Source of the DNA: Sporosarcina luteola
Lineage (GTDB): Bacteria; Bacillota; Bacilli; Bacillales_A; Planococcaceae
Assembly (NCBI RefSeq): GCF_023715585.1
Contig: NZ_JAMBOK010000001.1
Location: 806,001 to 870,000, forward strand
Length of the DNA: 64,000 bases
Direction: 5' to 3'
Positions 35,977 to 45,372 of this stretch are shown piece after piece. Position 1 is the first letter of the stretch. The number at the start of each line of letters is the position of its first letter. Made by a program: the position numbers and the translations under genes. Under the pieces are notes generated by a model. That model made no database searches and was not told the DNA's origin. It saw only the letters and a list, made by a program, of their open reading frames with translations.

Positions 35977-36480
35977 TTGAAATTCCATCAATTATTTCTG
36001 GCAGCGTTCCATGAACCGAAAAAACTCGCGGCATTCCGGCTGCTCCCAATCGGAAGCGTGATCCGCTATGCTTTCCTATTTATCCTATTAATGACCTTGA
36101 TCTCATTCAGCCGCTTTTCACTCGGAGATGCCAACTTATTCGAAGCTTCTCCTGAATTGACAGAGTATAGCAAAACAATTGGCGTACTCATTTACCCGAT
36201 GGCATTTGTATCTCAATTTGTCATTGCAACATTTTACGTATTTGTGAGGATCAGCATTTTCGCGGCAATCGGCATATGGATCGGCAAAATGATGAGGAAG
36301 CGCGTCGAATACCGTTTTATTTGGCGGACGGCTGCCATTGCCATCACCGCCCCTTTATTGGTTACGATAGTTCTGGATTTCTTTCGATTTAATGAAACCT
36401 TCAGCATCCTATTCTCGTCCTTGATCCATATCGGGTACTTGAGCATCGCTCTCAAGTATTATCCAAAAGCGGTAAAATGA
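35977..36480 (+). CDS. yqgB: DUF1189 membrane protein (YqgB-like)
   Basis: A 167-residue membrane protein with about four helices. TTG start at 35977 with AAAGGAGG 6 nt upstream; KFHQLFLAAFHEPKKLAAFRLLPIG is the DUF1189 N-terminus. It lies at the expected yqgB place. Function unknown. Confidence 0.85.
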   Translation: MKFHQLFLAAFHEPKKLAAFRLLPIGSVIRYAFLFILLMTLISFSRFSLGDANLFEASPELTEYSKTIGVLIYPMAFVSQFVIATFYVFVRISIFAAIGIWIGKMMRKRVEYRFIWRTAAIAITAPLLVTIVLDFFRFNETFSILFSSLIHIGYLSIALKYYPKAVK

Positions 36481-36525
36481 ATACTTTCCACTTCCCCGCA
36501 TATTGTAAAGGGAGGGGGAATATTC

Positions 36526-36855
36526 ATGCGCACTTTAATCGTAGCTGTAATTCTTTTTATAACCTTTCATATCATCCGGATCGACTTGGGGGATGGGACA
36601 ATCCCACTCGCTTCGTTTTTCGGAAATGAACAGCCTTGTGTAGAACCAATGGCCGTGGAAGCCATTCATGTAACAACTATCCAAGGGGATACCATTGAAT
36701 CCCTATTTTCCATGTATCCGGATCCCGAAACGACTTTTGTTGATAGATTATCAGTTTTTTATTCCCTTAATCCACATCTTCGAAACCAAGAGCTTATCGG
36801 GGGTCTTTCCGTACAGCTTCCACTTTCAAAAAGAGGACAAACTGAATGCAATTGA
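36526..36855 (+). CDS. yqfZ: YqfZ-like exported protein with LysM-like domain
   Basis: A 109-residue protein: signal or anchor helix (about 3-18), then IHVTTIQGDTIESLFSMY...DRLSVFYSLNPHLRNQELIGGLSVQLPL, a divergent LysM-like fold. Upstream of ispG as in B. subtilis yqfZ. GGGAGGGGG precedes the ATG. Probably cell-wall associated. Confidence 0.65.
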   Translation: MRTLIVAVILFITFHIIRIDLGDGTIPLASFFGNEQPCVEPMAVEAIHVTTIQGDTIESLFSMYPDPETTFVDRLSVFYSLNPHLRNQELIGGLSVQLPLSKRGQTECN

Positions 36856-36945
36856 AGATGTTTCAAGCGGTGTCCCTTGTCTTTTCATCCTATTGATTGT
36901 TAAAATAGAAATTAGTTATGAGTTTTTTAAGGAGAGAATATATCC

Positions 36946-38070
36946 ATGAGTGAAATAATACACAGATCTAAAACTCGTCCTGTGCGTGTCGGCAATTTGA
37001 CGATTGGCGGCAGCGACGAACTATTCATCCAAAGTATGACAACAACAAAAACACATGATGTCGACGCAACCGTGGAAGAGATTTTGCGTCTTGAAGAAGC
37101 GGGCTGTCAAATCGTCCGTGTAGCGTGTCCTGACGAAAGGGCCGCATACTCAATCGGCGCCATCAAAGAACGGATCAATATCCCGCTCGTCGTCGATATC
37201 CATTTCGACTATAAACTTGCTTTGATTGCAATCGAGCAAGGCGCGGATAAAATCCGGATCAATCCGGGCAATATCGGCCGCCAGGAAAAAGTGGAAGCAG
37301 TCGTGAAAGCAGCGAAAGCAAAAGGCATCCCGATCAGAATCGGAGTCAATGCCGGCTCACTTGAGAAACATATACTCAAAAAGTATGGTTACCCGACTGC
37401 GGACGGCATGGTCGAAAGCGCTTTGCATCATATTAAAATATTGGAAGATCTCGATTTCCACGATATCATCGTTTCATTGAAAGCTTCCGATGTTAATTTG
37501 GCAGTTGAAGCATATATGAAAGCGGCAGCAGCATTCGACTATCCATTGCATCTTGGAATTACAGAGTCCGGCACATTGTTCGCAGGTTCCATCAAAAGTG
37601 CAGCGGGTCTTGGAACTTTGCTATCAGCAGGAATCGGGAATACGCTTCGTGTTTCCTTGAGCGCGGATCCAACCCAAGAAATAAAGGTAGCGCGTGAACT
37701 GTTAAAAATATTCGGTCTGTCTTCCAATGCTGCTACTCTCATCTCTTGTCCGACTTGCGGCCGCATCGAGATCGACTTGATTTCAATTGCGAATGAAGTT
37801 GAGGAATACATTTCTACGATCAAAGCACCTTTAAAAGTCGCTGTATTAGGCTGTGCTGTAAACGGTCCAGGAGAAGCGCGTGAAGCGGATATCGGGATTG
37901 CAGGTGCACGCGGAGAAGGATTGCTCTTCATGAAAGGGAAAACCGTCCGTAAAGTGCCTGAGGAAACGATGGTCGAAGAATTAAAGATGGAAATCGATAA
38001 ACTTGCTGAAGAGTATTTCGAAAAGAAGCGCCAAGAGGAATTGCTTCTTCAAAGCGGAGCCGCTGAATGA
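36946..38070 (+). CDS. ispG: 4-hydroxy-3-methylbut-2-enyl diphosphate synthase (flavodoxin)
   Basis: The sixth step of the MEP isoprenoid pathway. 374 residues. The [4Fe-4S] cluster ligands are in SCPTCGR and CAVNGPGEA; the TIM-barrel start RVGNLTIGG...[10 protein letters not shown] is typical. It overlaps the next gene by 4 nt. The final MEP enzyme, IspH, is 6 kb away at 44337. Confidence 0.98.
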   Translation: MSEIIHRSKTRPVRVGNLTIGGSDELFIQSMTTTKTHDVDATVEEILRLEEAGCQIVRVACPDERAAYSIGAIKERINIPLVVDIHFDYKLALIAIEQGADKIRINPGNIGRQEKVEAVVKAAKAKGIPIRIGVNAGSLEKHILKKYGYPTADGMVESALHHIKILEDLDFHDIIVSLKASDVNLAVEAYMKAAAAFDYPLHLGITESGTLFAGSIKSAAGLGTLLSAGIGNTLRVSLSADPTQEIKVARELLKIFGLSSNAATLISCPTCGRIEIDLISIANEVEEYISTIKAPLKVAVLGCAVNGPGEAREADIGIAGARGEGLLFMKGKTVRKVPEETMVEELKMEIDKLAEEYFEKKRQEELLLQSGAAE

Positions 38071-38651
38071 GGAAAATCCGCTTCGGCATTGATATCGACG
38101 GGACCGTCACATGTCCGACTTCCCTTCTACCACATATCAACGCACAATTCGGATGCAATCTGATATTGGACGATATCAAAGAGTACGATTTGACGAAAGC
38201 CTTCCCGGTTGACGCGAAGGAGTTTTATGAGTGGTACCGTCAAGCGGAAACCACGATTTACAAAACTTCTCCTGCGCAGGAATATGCAAAAAAGATCCTA
38301 TCCGAATGGCGCGAGCATTACGAGCTTTATTACATCTCTGCACGAGGGAAAAACGTGGCGGAGTGTACGCTTGATTGGTTCGAACGGGAGGAAATCCCCT
38401 ATGATCATATCGAGCTGATCGGCAGCCATCATAAGGTCGAAACGGCGAAAAAGTTCGGTGTCGATGCATTCTTCGAAGATAAGCATGATAATGCTGTCGA
38501 CATTCATGAGGAATTGAACATCCCCGTCCTTCTTTTCGATACTCCATATAACCGCAGTCCGATTCCGGAAGGCGTTATAAGAGTGACCAATTGGCAAGAA
38601 GCCGACCAGTGGATCAAAAAGCTGTTCCCGATTGAAGAAAAAGTGAATTGA
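38067..38651 (+). CDS. yqfW: 5'-nucleotidase, NT5C/HAD type (YqfW)
   Basis: A 194-residue HAD phosphatase with motif [10 protein letters not shown] and the C-terminal acidic motif [12 protein letters not shown]. The family removes phosphate from deoxynucleotides. It overlaps ispG by ATGA and is followed by a strong terminator, so it is the last gene of the yqfZ-ispG-yqfW group. Confidence 0.9.
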   Translation: MRKIRFGIDIDGTVTCPTSLLPHINAQFGCNLILDDIKEYDLTKAFPVDAKEFYEWYRQAETTIYKTSPAQEYAKKILSEWREHYELYYISARGKNVAECTLDWFEREEIPYDHIELIGSHHKVETAKKFGVDAFFEDKHDNAVDIHEELNIPVLLFDTPYNRSPIPEGVIRVTNWQEADQWIKKLFPIEEKVN

Positions 38652-38705
38652 AAGGGGCTGTCCAGAAAGTCAGTGAAAACTGATTTTCTGAGACAACCCC
38701 TTTTT
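38652..38705 (+). terminator. Terminator after yqfW
   Basis: AAAGGGGCTGTCxxAGAAAxTCAGT pairs with ACTGATTTTCTGAGACAACCCCTTT, followed by TTTTATT. A long, imperfect 20-bp stem. Confidence 0.85.
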
Positions 38706-38728
38706 TATTAATAAAAATGTATGTATGG

Positions 38729-38970
38729 TTGATTTGCGCTTCAGGCGGACGCTTTCCGGGGGGGCGGGCGGTGAGCTAATCGAACAGCGAAGGGTTCGAT
38801 TGGCCTTAATTTCTACGTTCTTTGCAGAAATTAAGGCATCCTGCAATATCCTGCTCCCTTAGGGTCGCAAAACAACACTGCTCGCAACGCTACGCTTGTC
38901 CTCGCAAACGCCGTTCTTCGTAACGGCGTTCGCTGATCCCCCAGGAGTCGCCGCCTTATGCTCCAATCAA
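38729..38970. repeat. Dispersed intergenic repeat, copy A (242 bp)
   Basis: It begins TTGATTTGCG and ends CTCCAATCAA. Internal hairpins: AATCGAAC/GTTCGATT, CCTTAATTTCT/AGAAATTAAGG, CGCCGTT/AACGGCG. The same ends, internal sequence and hairpins occur in copy B at 54392-54597. Both termini also match copy C (54851-54981), which is inverted and has a different middle. No protein coding capacity is evident. Confidence 0.85.
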
Positions 38971-39057
38971 CGAATTGCCACCATTATATATGGAAAGCTA
39001 TTAAACGCAGTAAAGACTTTGATATCTCCTCGACATCGGTATATCCCCTGCTCCTTA

Positions 39058-39474
39058 TTATTGTGCCACACAAACCGGACATTTTCCGTAGATCTCGAAT
39101 TTATGACCTTCTACTTCATAGCCTTTGAGATTGACCGATACAGACTCCATTGGGCAGTGTGCGATGTTCTGTGTCTTGCCGCATGCCGTGCAGATGAAAT
39201 GATGATGGTGGACGCCATGGTCGCACTGCATCCTGAAATGCCTTTCTCCATTCAGCTCAGTCTCTTCCAAAATACCGAGCTCTGAAAAAGTCGTCAAATT
39301 ACGGTAAATCGTGTCAAAGCTGATGCCGGGATTATCCGCAGCCATGAAATTCCGTACTTCCATCGCAGTCAAATACCGATCATTATCAGAAAAGAACTCC
39401 AAAATCGTCTCGCGATTCTTAGTTCTCTTGAATTGGCGCTCCTGCAAAATGCGCCATGCCTCATCAAGCGTCAT
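39058..39474 (-). CDS. zur: Zinc-responsive Fur-family repressor Zur
   Basis: A 138-residue Fur-family protein: winged helix (about 10-80), then GVHHHHFICTACGK with the CxxC structural zinc site, and a second CxxC in CPVCVAQ. It is the last gene of znuC-znuB-zur, overlapping znuB by 4 nt, so it represses its own operon through the Zur box at 41139. Zur rather than Fur or PerR is inferred from the gene neighbourhood. Confidence 0.9.
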   Translation of the reverse strand: MTLDEAWRILQERQFKRTKNRETILEFFSDNDRYLTAMEVRNFMAADNPGISFDTIYRNLTTFSELGILEETELNGERHFRMQCDHGVHHHHFICTACGKTQNIAHCPMESVSVNLKGYEVEGHKFEIYGKCPVCVAQ

Positions 39475-40337
39475 GCAAATTCCTCCTTCGCTTTTTTAGA
39501 AGGCTGTTTTCCTTTCATTTTGGTCCAGCCAAGAACAAGCAGTAGAATGATGATGGAGGTGATTACAATTGTTCCCCCCGGAGCAATATCGAGATGAAAA
39601 GCAGCAATCAGCCCGATAATGACTGACAGCTCACCGATGACGATAGAGTAAATAAGCGCTCCTTTAAAGCTTTTGGCAAGCTGTATCGCAGCAGCAACGG
39701 GTATCGTCATTAACGAAGAGACGAGCAAGATGCCAACAATTCTCATCGAAGCGCCAATGACAAGTGCAACGATGATCATGAAAATGATTTGAATGAACTT
39801 TCCATTGATGCCGGAAACTTTTGCATATTCCTTATCAAATGATAAGGCGAACATTTCTTTGTAGAAAAAGCGGATAAACGCGACGACGACCACCGCAATA
39901 ATTACGACGACCCATAAATCCTGCCGGCTCACGGCTGAAACTGATCCGAATAAATAGCCTACAAGATCGGAGCTGAACCCTTTTGCCAAGGAAATGAATA
40001 TCGCTCCGAAACCGATACCTGTCGAGAGGATGATGGGAATCGCAAGCTCTTCAAAATGCTTATACGCACCCCGAAGCCTTTCTATCAATAATGATCCCCC
40101 AACGGCGCTCGCCATCCCTAAGTATACTGGATTCAATGCGGAAAACATTAGCACTGACTGACTCAAAAAGAGGCTTCCCGCGATTCCAGCCAACGCCACA
40201 TGGCTTAGGGCATCCGCAATGAGTGCAAGCCTTCTTACAACGATGAACAGACCAAGCAACGGTGCAATGACTCCGATGATCAGCCCGGATAAAAATGCAT
40301 TCTGAAGAAATTCATAAGTGAATAAAGCGCTAATCAT
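39471..40337 (-). CDS. znuB: Zinc ABC transporter permease
   Basis: A 288-residue permease of the ZnuB/AdcB family with about eight helices. ADALSHVALAGIAGSLF is the conserved cytoplasmic loop contacting the ATPase. ATG at 40337 has AAGGGG 8 nt upstream; the ATG at 40343, overlapping the znuC stop as ATGA, is an alternative. The matching zinc-binding lipoprotein gene (znuA) is not in the operon. Confidence 0.93.
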   Translation of the reverse strand: MISALFTYEFLQNAFLSGLIIGVIAPLLGLFIVVRRLALIADALSHVALAGIAGSLFLSQSVLMFSALNPVYLGMASAVGGSLLIERLRGAYKHFEELAIPIILSTGIGFGAIFISLAKGFSSDLVGYLFGSVSAVSRQDLWVVVIIAVVVVAFIRFFYKEMFALSFDKEYAKVSGINGKFIQIIFMIIVALVIGASMRIVGILLVSSLMTIPVAAAIQLAKSFKGALIYSIVIGELSVIIGLIAAFHLDIAPGGTIVITSIIILLLVLGWTKMKGKQPSKKAKEEFA

Positions 40338-40339
40338 GG

Positions 40340-41104
40340 TCATATCCCCTTCTGTTCTTGATGGACGCGCCGCACAGGGTGACCGTACCATAATGAAATG
40401 TCTGTATCATTCATCTTCTTGTATTCCGATTGCATCCCATGGAAATGGATTGATCGATTCAAACAAGCCACATGTGTCGCCAATTCTGTGACAAGGTCGA
40501 TTTCATGTGTGACAAGCAGGATTGCAATGCCATGTTCACCGTTCAATTCATTAAGCATAGAATAGAACGAAGCTACGTTTTTCTGATCGATTCCCACAGT
40601 AGGTTCATCCATGATCAACAATTCCGGTTCGCCGACCAACGCGCGTGCTATGAATACGCGCTGCTGCTGTCCGCCGGATAATTCGCCGATGTTTTTAGAG
40701 GCGAAGTCCTCCATTTTAACGATTCGCAATGCATCCAATGCTTTTTGTTCATCATGTTTCGAAAAACTTTTAAATAATCCAACCTTACGGGTAAGGCCAC
40801 TTTTAACAACTTCTACTACTGTGGCAGGGAATCCTGAATTGAATGAATTCGATTTTTGCGAAACATATCCGATACGTTCCCGCTGTTTGAAGGAATCAAC
40901 GTCCTGGCCGAATAGCTTCACGGTTCCTTGATCTGCTTTCAATAATCCTAAAATGATATTGATTAACGTAGATTTTCCGGAGCCATTCGGACCAATCAGA
41001 GCCCAGAACTCCCCTTCTTTCACGTCCAATGAAATATTTTCAAGTACGGTAGAGTGCTCATATCGAAAATTGACATCATTACATTCAATTATCGTTTTTG
41101 TCAT
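40340..41104 (-). CDS. znuC: Zinc ABC transporter ATP-binding protein
   Basis: A 254-residue ABC ATPase: Walker A GPNGSGKST, signature LSGGQQQRV, Walker B LLIMDEPTVG. Start at 41104 (MTKTIIECNDV) with AGAAAGGGA upstream. First gene of znuC-znuB-zur. It powers uptake of zinc through ZnuB. Confidence 0.95.
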   Translation of the reverse strand: MTKTIIECNDVNFRYEHSTVLENISLDVKEGEFWALIGPNGSGKSTLINIILGLLKADQGTVKLFGQDVDSFKQRERIGYVSQKSNSFNSGFPATVVEVVKSGLTRKVGLFKSFSKHDEQKALDALRIVKMEDFASKNIGELSGGQQQRVFIARALVGEPELLIMDEPTVGIDQKNVASFYSMLNELNGEHGIAILLVTHEIDLVTELATHVACLNRSIHFHGMQSEYKKMNDTDISLWYGHPVRRVHQEQKGI

Positions 41105-41138
41105 ATAGTAAAATCCCTTTCTATTGAAAAAGTGTAAA

Positions 41139-41153
41139 TAGTAACGATTACGA
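41139..41153. promoter_or_regulatory. Zur box upstream of znuC
   Basis: TAGTAAC-G-ATTACGA is a 7-1-7 inverted repeat; the right half is the canonical ATTACGA and the left matches its complement at 5 of 7 positions. It lies 35 nt before znuC, in the intergenic region shared with the divergent yqfT. Confidence 0.85.
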
Positions 41154-41217
41154 TTACTAGTAGAAGTATATAGGAACTGTCGGTCGGACACAACTAATTA
41201 AGAAGGAATGGTGTAAA

Positions 41218-41463
41218 TTGGATTACATGCAAATGTTGAATGAGATAAAGAGGAAAAGTGATGCCGAAGCAAAGTCGTTGGCGGATGCATATGGCATCGA
41301 TTTATCGATTAATGAAATTAGAGCGTTACGCCCTTTGCTTGATGAAATTTCATTTCACTGGCTTTTTACCGGCATTCCGGAAAGCTTCATCGCGAAAGTG
41401 AAGTATGCTGTCGGGGATAAAAAAGGAGATGAATTATTCCGTCAGTATTTAGATAGGATATAG
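41218..41463 (+). CDS. yqfT: DUF2624 protein (YqfT)
   Basis: An 81-residue, highly charged helical protein starting with TTG (DYMQMLNEIKRKS); AAGGA lies upstream, and an ATG nine bases later is an alternative start. Between zur-znu and nfo exactly as yqfT in B. subtilis. Function unknown. Confidence 0.85.
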   Translation: MDYMQMLNEIKRKSDAEAKSLADAYGIDLSINEIRALRPLLDEISFHWLFTGIPESFIAKVKYAVGDKKGDELFRQYLDRI

Positions 41464-41469
41464 AAACAA

Positions 41470-41512
41470 AAAACATCCCGCCAAAAGAAATTTCCCTTTG
41501 GCGGGGTTTTTC
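41470..41512 (+). terminator. Terminator between yqfT and nfo
   Basis: AAAAAACATCCCGCCAAA and TTTGGCGGGGTTTTT form a 12-bp core stem. It lies between convergent genes and probably works both ways. Confidence 0.85.
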
Positions 41513-41513
41513 A

Positions 41514-42419
41514 TCATACCAGCAATAGTTCCCTTTGATTTGCAAGGAATGTTTTTGATTTCAACATTTCAATTTCATATTGATAAGGTGCTTTTTTGTT
41601 TTTAGCATCGTTTCCTACAAATGGCGTTTCAAGGATTTTAGGGATTGCTGAGAAAGATGGGTGGTGAACGATATAACTAAGCGCATCAAAACCGATGTGA
41701 CCATGGCCAATATTCTCATGGCGGTCTTTCATCGCTCCACGTTCATTTTTGCTGTCATTGACATGAATGACTGAAATCCTGTCTATCCCAATGGTCTTGT
41801 CAAATTCATTCAAGACGCCATCGAAATCATTGACGATATCATAGCCCGCATCGTGGACGTGACAAGTATCGAAGCAGACGGATAGCCGCTCATTGTTCTG
41901 GACTCCATCTATTATCTGTGCAATTTCATCGAAGTTCCTGCCGCATTCACTGCCCTTTCCCGCCATCGTTTCTAACGCAATGCGGACAGTGGAATCTTCG
42001 GACAGCACCTCGTTCAGTCCTTCAATGATTTTAGCGATGCCTTTATCCGCACCAGCCCCTACGTGCGCGCCCGGATGCAAAACAATCTGATCCGCCCCGA
42101 GAGCCGCCGTCCTTTGGATTTCCGATTGCAAAAAATCGACGCCTAACCTGAACGTCTCAGGTTTTGTCGTATTCCCGATATTGATGATATACGGGGCATG
42201 TACGACGATATTGGATAAGCCATTCTCTTTCATGTGAAGCAGTCCGGCTTCAATATTCAGTTCTTCGATTGGCTTCCTGCGTGTGTTTTGTGGAGCACCC
42301 GTATAAATCATAAAAGTGGTTGCACCGTAACCCAACGCCTCTTCACTAGAACCCAGCAGCATCTTCTTGCCGCTCATCGAAACATGCGACCCTAAGAGCA
42401 ATGGTTGTTCATTTGTCAT
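41514..42419 (-). CDS. nfo: Deoxyribonuclease IV (AP endonuclease)
   Basis: A 301-residue base-excision repair enzyme cutting DNA 5' of abasic sites. Zinc-binding motifs: [49 protein letters not shown]. The start overlaps the end of cshB by 11 nt. Confidence 0.97.
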   Translation of the reverse strand: MTNEQPLLLGSHVSMSGKKMLLGSSEEALGYGATTFMIYTGAPQNTRRKPIEELNIEAGLLHMKENGLSNIVVHAPYIINIGNTTKPETFRLGVDFLQSEIQRTAALGADQIVLHPGAHVGAGADKGIAKIIEGLNEVLSEDSTVRIALETMAGKGSECGRNFDEIAQIIDGVQNNERLSVCFDTCHVHDAGYDIVNDFDGVLNEFDKTIGIDRISVIHVNDSKNERGAMKDRHENIGHGHIGFDALSYIVHHPSFSAIPKILETPFVGNDAKNKKAPYQYEIEMLKSKTFLANQRELLLV

Positions 42420-43710
42420 TTTTCCGTTTCAATCTCCTTTCCCTTTTCTTGAATTTCTCTATATCTTTCGCCATTTTCTTTTTATAACCCGGCTTGACTT
42501 TTGACGGTTTCCGAACAAACGATGCAGCTTTTCGATCGAGTTCATCCGTTTCTTTGACCCTTTTTTTCCGGGCATTGCGCTCCTTGACTTCGATCCATTC
42601 TCCATTTTTCACGTCTTCATGAATGAATGGGATGCCCATCTTTTCAATTTGCACAATCTTGTCGTCCTCTGAAGGCTCGTACATCGTAATCGCGATCCCT
42701 GTAAGGCCTGCACGGGCGGTCCTCCCCACCCGGTGGATGAAGAACTCCAAATCGTCCGGAAGTTCATAGTTGACGACGTGGCTCACACCCGGGATATCAA
42801 TTCCGCGCGCAGCTAGATCCGTTGCAACGATATACTGATACTCGAGATCCCTGATCTGCTTCATCACCCGGGTTCTTTCACGGGGCGTCAAATCACCATG
42901 GATCCTGCCCGCTTTTATACCATGCGTTGCTAGGTAACCCGCAACCTCGTCGGCATTTTGCCTCGTATTCGTGAAAACGATCGCCAAATATGGATTAATT
43001 GCTTCCAAGACATGCAATAGTTTTTTCTTGCGGTCCATGCTTCGGACAGGAACTAGCGAATATTTCATCCCTTCCGTCAATGGCTTTTTACTTCCTAATT
43101 GTATATGAACAGGATTATCCATGTACTTTGCCAAGAAAGGCTTAAGTTTTTCAGGAATTGTAGCTGAAAATACGTACATTTCCAAGTCCGTCGGCATTTT
43201 GGATGCGAATTTGTCGATATCCTCGATGAATCCCATGTCAAAAGCCAAATCGGCTTCATCAATAACTAACATGGATGCCGTATGGATTGCCAAAGCACCT
43301 TCTTCCGCAAGGTCACGGATTCTTCCAGGTGTTCCGACAATAATGTGGGGGTTCGATTTCAGCTTGTCGATGGAGCGTTGCTTATCCGTGCCACCAATCA
43401 AGAGCGAGCTTCGAATTGTTGTATTTTCGGTCAATTTGTTCAGTTCATCATATAGCTGCAATGCAAGCTCCCTCGTTGGTGCGGTTATAACCGCTTGCAA
43501 CTCATCCTTCCCTTCATCAAGGCGCTGAACAATCGGAATTAGAAAGCTATGTGACTTTCCTGTTCCTGTATGGGCTTGTCCGATTGCATTGGTTCCTTTA
43601 AGGATTAAAGGGATCATTTCTTTCTGTATTGGTGTCGGTTGATCAAACCCCAACTGGGCAATTGCTTCCCGAAGGAAAGGTTTGAATTGATAATCAGTGA
43701 ATTTAGACAT
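42409..43710 (-). CDS. cshB: DEAD-box RNA helicase CshB
   Basis: A 433-residue RNA helicase: Q motif [16 protein letters not shown] (I), PTRELALQL (Ia), DEAD (II), SAT (III), [10 protein letters not shown] (VI), and a basic C-terminal tail ([21 protein letters not shown]). The tail and the location beside nfo indicate CshB, which helps cold adaptation and mRNA decay. Confidence 0.95.
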   Translation of the reverse strand: MSKFTDYQFKPFLREAIAQLGFDQPTPIQKEMIPLILKGTNAIGQAHTGTGKSHSFLIPIVQRLDEGKDELQAVITAPTRELALQLYDELNKLTENTTIRSSLLIGGTDKQRSIDKLKSNPHIIVGTPGRIRDLAEEGALAIHTASMLVIDEADLAFDMGFIEDIDKFASKMPTDLEMYVFSATIPEKLKPFLAKYMDNPVHIQLGSKKPLTEGMKYSLVPVRSMDRKKKLLHVLEAINPYLAIVFTNTRQNADEVAGYLATHGIKAGRIHGDLTPRERTRVMKQIRDLEYQYIVATDLAARGIDIPGVSHVVNYELPDDLEFFIHRVGRTARAGLTGIAITMYEPSEDDKIVQIEKMGIPFIHEDVKNGEWIEVKERNARKKRVKETDELDRKAASFVRKPSKVKPGYKKKMAKDIEKFKKRERRLKRKNDK

Positions 43711-43822
43711 TCATATGCCTCCTAACGTATTCTTATTGTAGCATGATTCCGTTCCGCAGTATGTGATTTTCGCATAGTATAGATTGTGAAAGTTCACAAT
43801 GACCAAATGAAAGGGGTTATCC

Positions 43823-44272
43823 ATGAGGTACGAATCCTTCTATCCGTTCGCGCGTGCGCAAAACTCGCCGTTCGCTATGAGGCAGCCATTTCGAGGTCCA
43901 CAGCAGCAGCCAACCTTTACCCAAACGCCGAGACAACCTTTTCAGGGGTCTCTGATGGGAAATCCGTTCGGCCAATCCGTGCCAGGTCCATTCCAGAACA
44001 CATCCAAAATGGAAATGTACATGCAAACAGCCAATCGATTTTTAACTACTGCCCAACAATATGCGCCACTCGTTCAGCAAATCGCACCAATGTTCCAGAA
44101 CCTGCCTGCGATGTGGAGATTATATAAAGGCTTCCAGTCTCTACCTTCCGCGGGCGGTGCTGCGGGCACTGCTGCCGGAGGTGCTTCTGCTGCTGGCGCT
44201 TCATCGGCAGCCGCGCAAACTGCTCAAGCCGGCGTCTCCAATCCACGAATCTTTCAGCCGCCCAAATTATAA
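43823..44272 (+). CDS. yqfQ: YqfQ/VrrA family protein
   Basis: A 149-residue low-complexity protein: Gln/Pro/Phe-rich N-terminal third, a central helical part (MYMQTANRFLTTAQQYAPLVQ...MWRLYKGF) and a 40-residue Ala/Gly/Ser-rich run. This matches the YqfQ (VrrA-like) family found before ispH in Bacillales; the family is suspected to be spore or envelope linked, which is not shown here. Confidence 0.82.
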   Translation: MRYESFYPFARAQNSPFAMRQPFRGPQQQPTFTQTPRQPFQGSLMGNPFGQSVPGPFQNTSKMEMYMQTANRFLTTAQQYAPLVQQIAPMFQNLPAMWRLYKGFQSLPSAGGAAGTAAGGASAAGASSAAAQTAQAGVSNPRIFQPPKL

Positions 44273-44274
44273 TT

Positions 44275-44303
44275 TTGAAACGGGCGCCTGACTCCGCTAT
44301 AAT
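44275..44303 (+). promoter_or_regulatory. Promoter of ispH
   Basis: TTGAAA (44275-44280), 17-nt spacer, TATAAT (44298-44303): a near-consensus sigma-A promoter starting just after the yqfQ stop and 34 nt before ispH. Confidence 0.85.
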
Positions 44304-44336
44304 GGATACAGATCCCTTTAGAGGAGTGTGGAGTGA

Positions 44337-45317
44337 ATGAAAGTTAAGAAGATTTCCCCGCGCGGCTATTGTTACGGGGTTGTCGATGCAATGGTGATTG
44401 CAAGAAATGCAGCACTCGACAAAACTTTGCCGAGACCTATATATATATTAGGCATGATTGTCCATAATAAACATGTCACAGACGCATTTGAGGAAGATGG
44501 CATCATCACTTTGGACGGGGAGAACCGGTTGGAAATCCTCGAGAAGGTCGATACAGGGACTGTCATTTTCACCGCTCACGGTGTTTCACCGGAAGTAAGG
44601 GAATTAGCCCGACGTAAAGGCCTCGTCTCCATAGATGCGACTTGCCCGGATGTGACTGTAACTCACGACCTGATTGAAGAGAAGACTGCCGAAGGGTATG
44701 ACATCATCTATATCGGGAAAAAGTATCATCCCGAGCCTGAAGGGGCGATCGGCGTAGCGCCGCATGCAGTTCATCTGATTGAGACGATTGATGACGTCAA
44801 CGGCCTTGAGCTTGATAATGAAAAGCTTCTTGTCACAAATCAGACAACGATGAGCCAATGGGATGTTGCACATATTATGGATGCTCTGAAAGAGAAATTC
44901 CCCCATATTGAAGTACACAAGGAAATCTGCCTAGCTACCCAAGTAAGACAAGAAGCGGTAGCAGAACAGGCTGGCGAAGCAGATCTGCTGATTGTTGTTG
45001 GAGATCCGAAAAGCAATAACTCCAACCGTCTGACACAAGTGTCGGTTGAGATTGCAAATACGCCTTCCTACAGAATTTCGGATGTATCAGAGATTAATAT
45101 CGATTGGCTGAAAGGCGTAGAAACGGTCGCAGTGACTGCGGGCGCATCCACGCCAACGTTAATTGTCCGTGAAGTGATTGGTTTCTTGGAAAGCTTCGAT
45201 CCGGAAGATCCTTCGACACATTCACCGGAACGCAAATTCAAGTTGGATCGGATTCTACCGAAAATCAAGAACCCAGAGCCGGTTAAACGGATTGAGCCAT
45301 ATGCAGTAACAGAATAA
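44337..45317 (+). CDS. ispH: 4-hydroxy-3-methylbut-2-enyl diphosphate reductase
   Basis: The last MEP pathway enzyme, making IPP and DMAPP. 326 residues; the three cluster Cys are in [17 protein letters not shown] and [15 protein letters not shown]-like SNNSNRL and TAGASTPT substrate loops are present. Transcribed alone from a strong promoter. Confidence 0.98.
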   Translation: MKVKKISPRGYCYGVVDAMVIARNAALDKTLPRPIYILGMIVHNKHVTDAFEEDGIITLDGENRLEILEKVDTGTVIFTAHGVSPEVRELARRKGLVSIDATCPDVTVTHDLIEEKTAEGYDIIYIGKKYHPEPEGAIGVAPHAVHLIETIDDVNGLELDNEKLLVTNQTTMSQWDVAHIMDALKEKFPHIEVHKEICLATQVRQEAVAEQAGEADLLIVVGDPKSNNSNRLTQVSVEIANTPSYRISDVSEINIDWLKGVETVAVTAGASTPTLIVREVIGFLESFDPEDPSTHSPERKFKLDRILPKIKNPEPVKRIEPYAVTE

Positions 45318-45325
45318 CAGAAATG

Positions 45326-45368
45326 AAAGGGCTGTTCCGCCGTCGTTGCCGACGCGGAACAGCCTTTA
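45326..45368 (+). terminator. Terminator between ispH and yqfO
   Basis: AAAGGGCTGTTCCGCCGTCG and CGACGCGGAACAGCCTTT pair over 17-18 bp with one bulge. It serves convergent genes. Confidence 0.88.
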
Positions 45369-45372
45369 CTTA

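Noticed and set aside
38896..39285. Plus-strand frame crossing repeat copy A and the zur gene
   Set aside because: It combines repeat DNA with antisense of zur; no family similarity.
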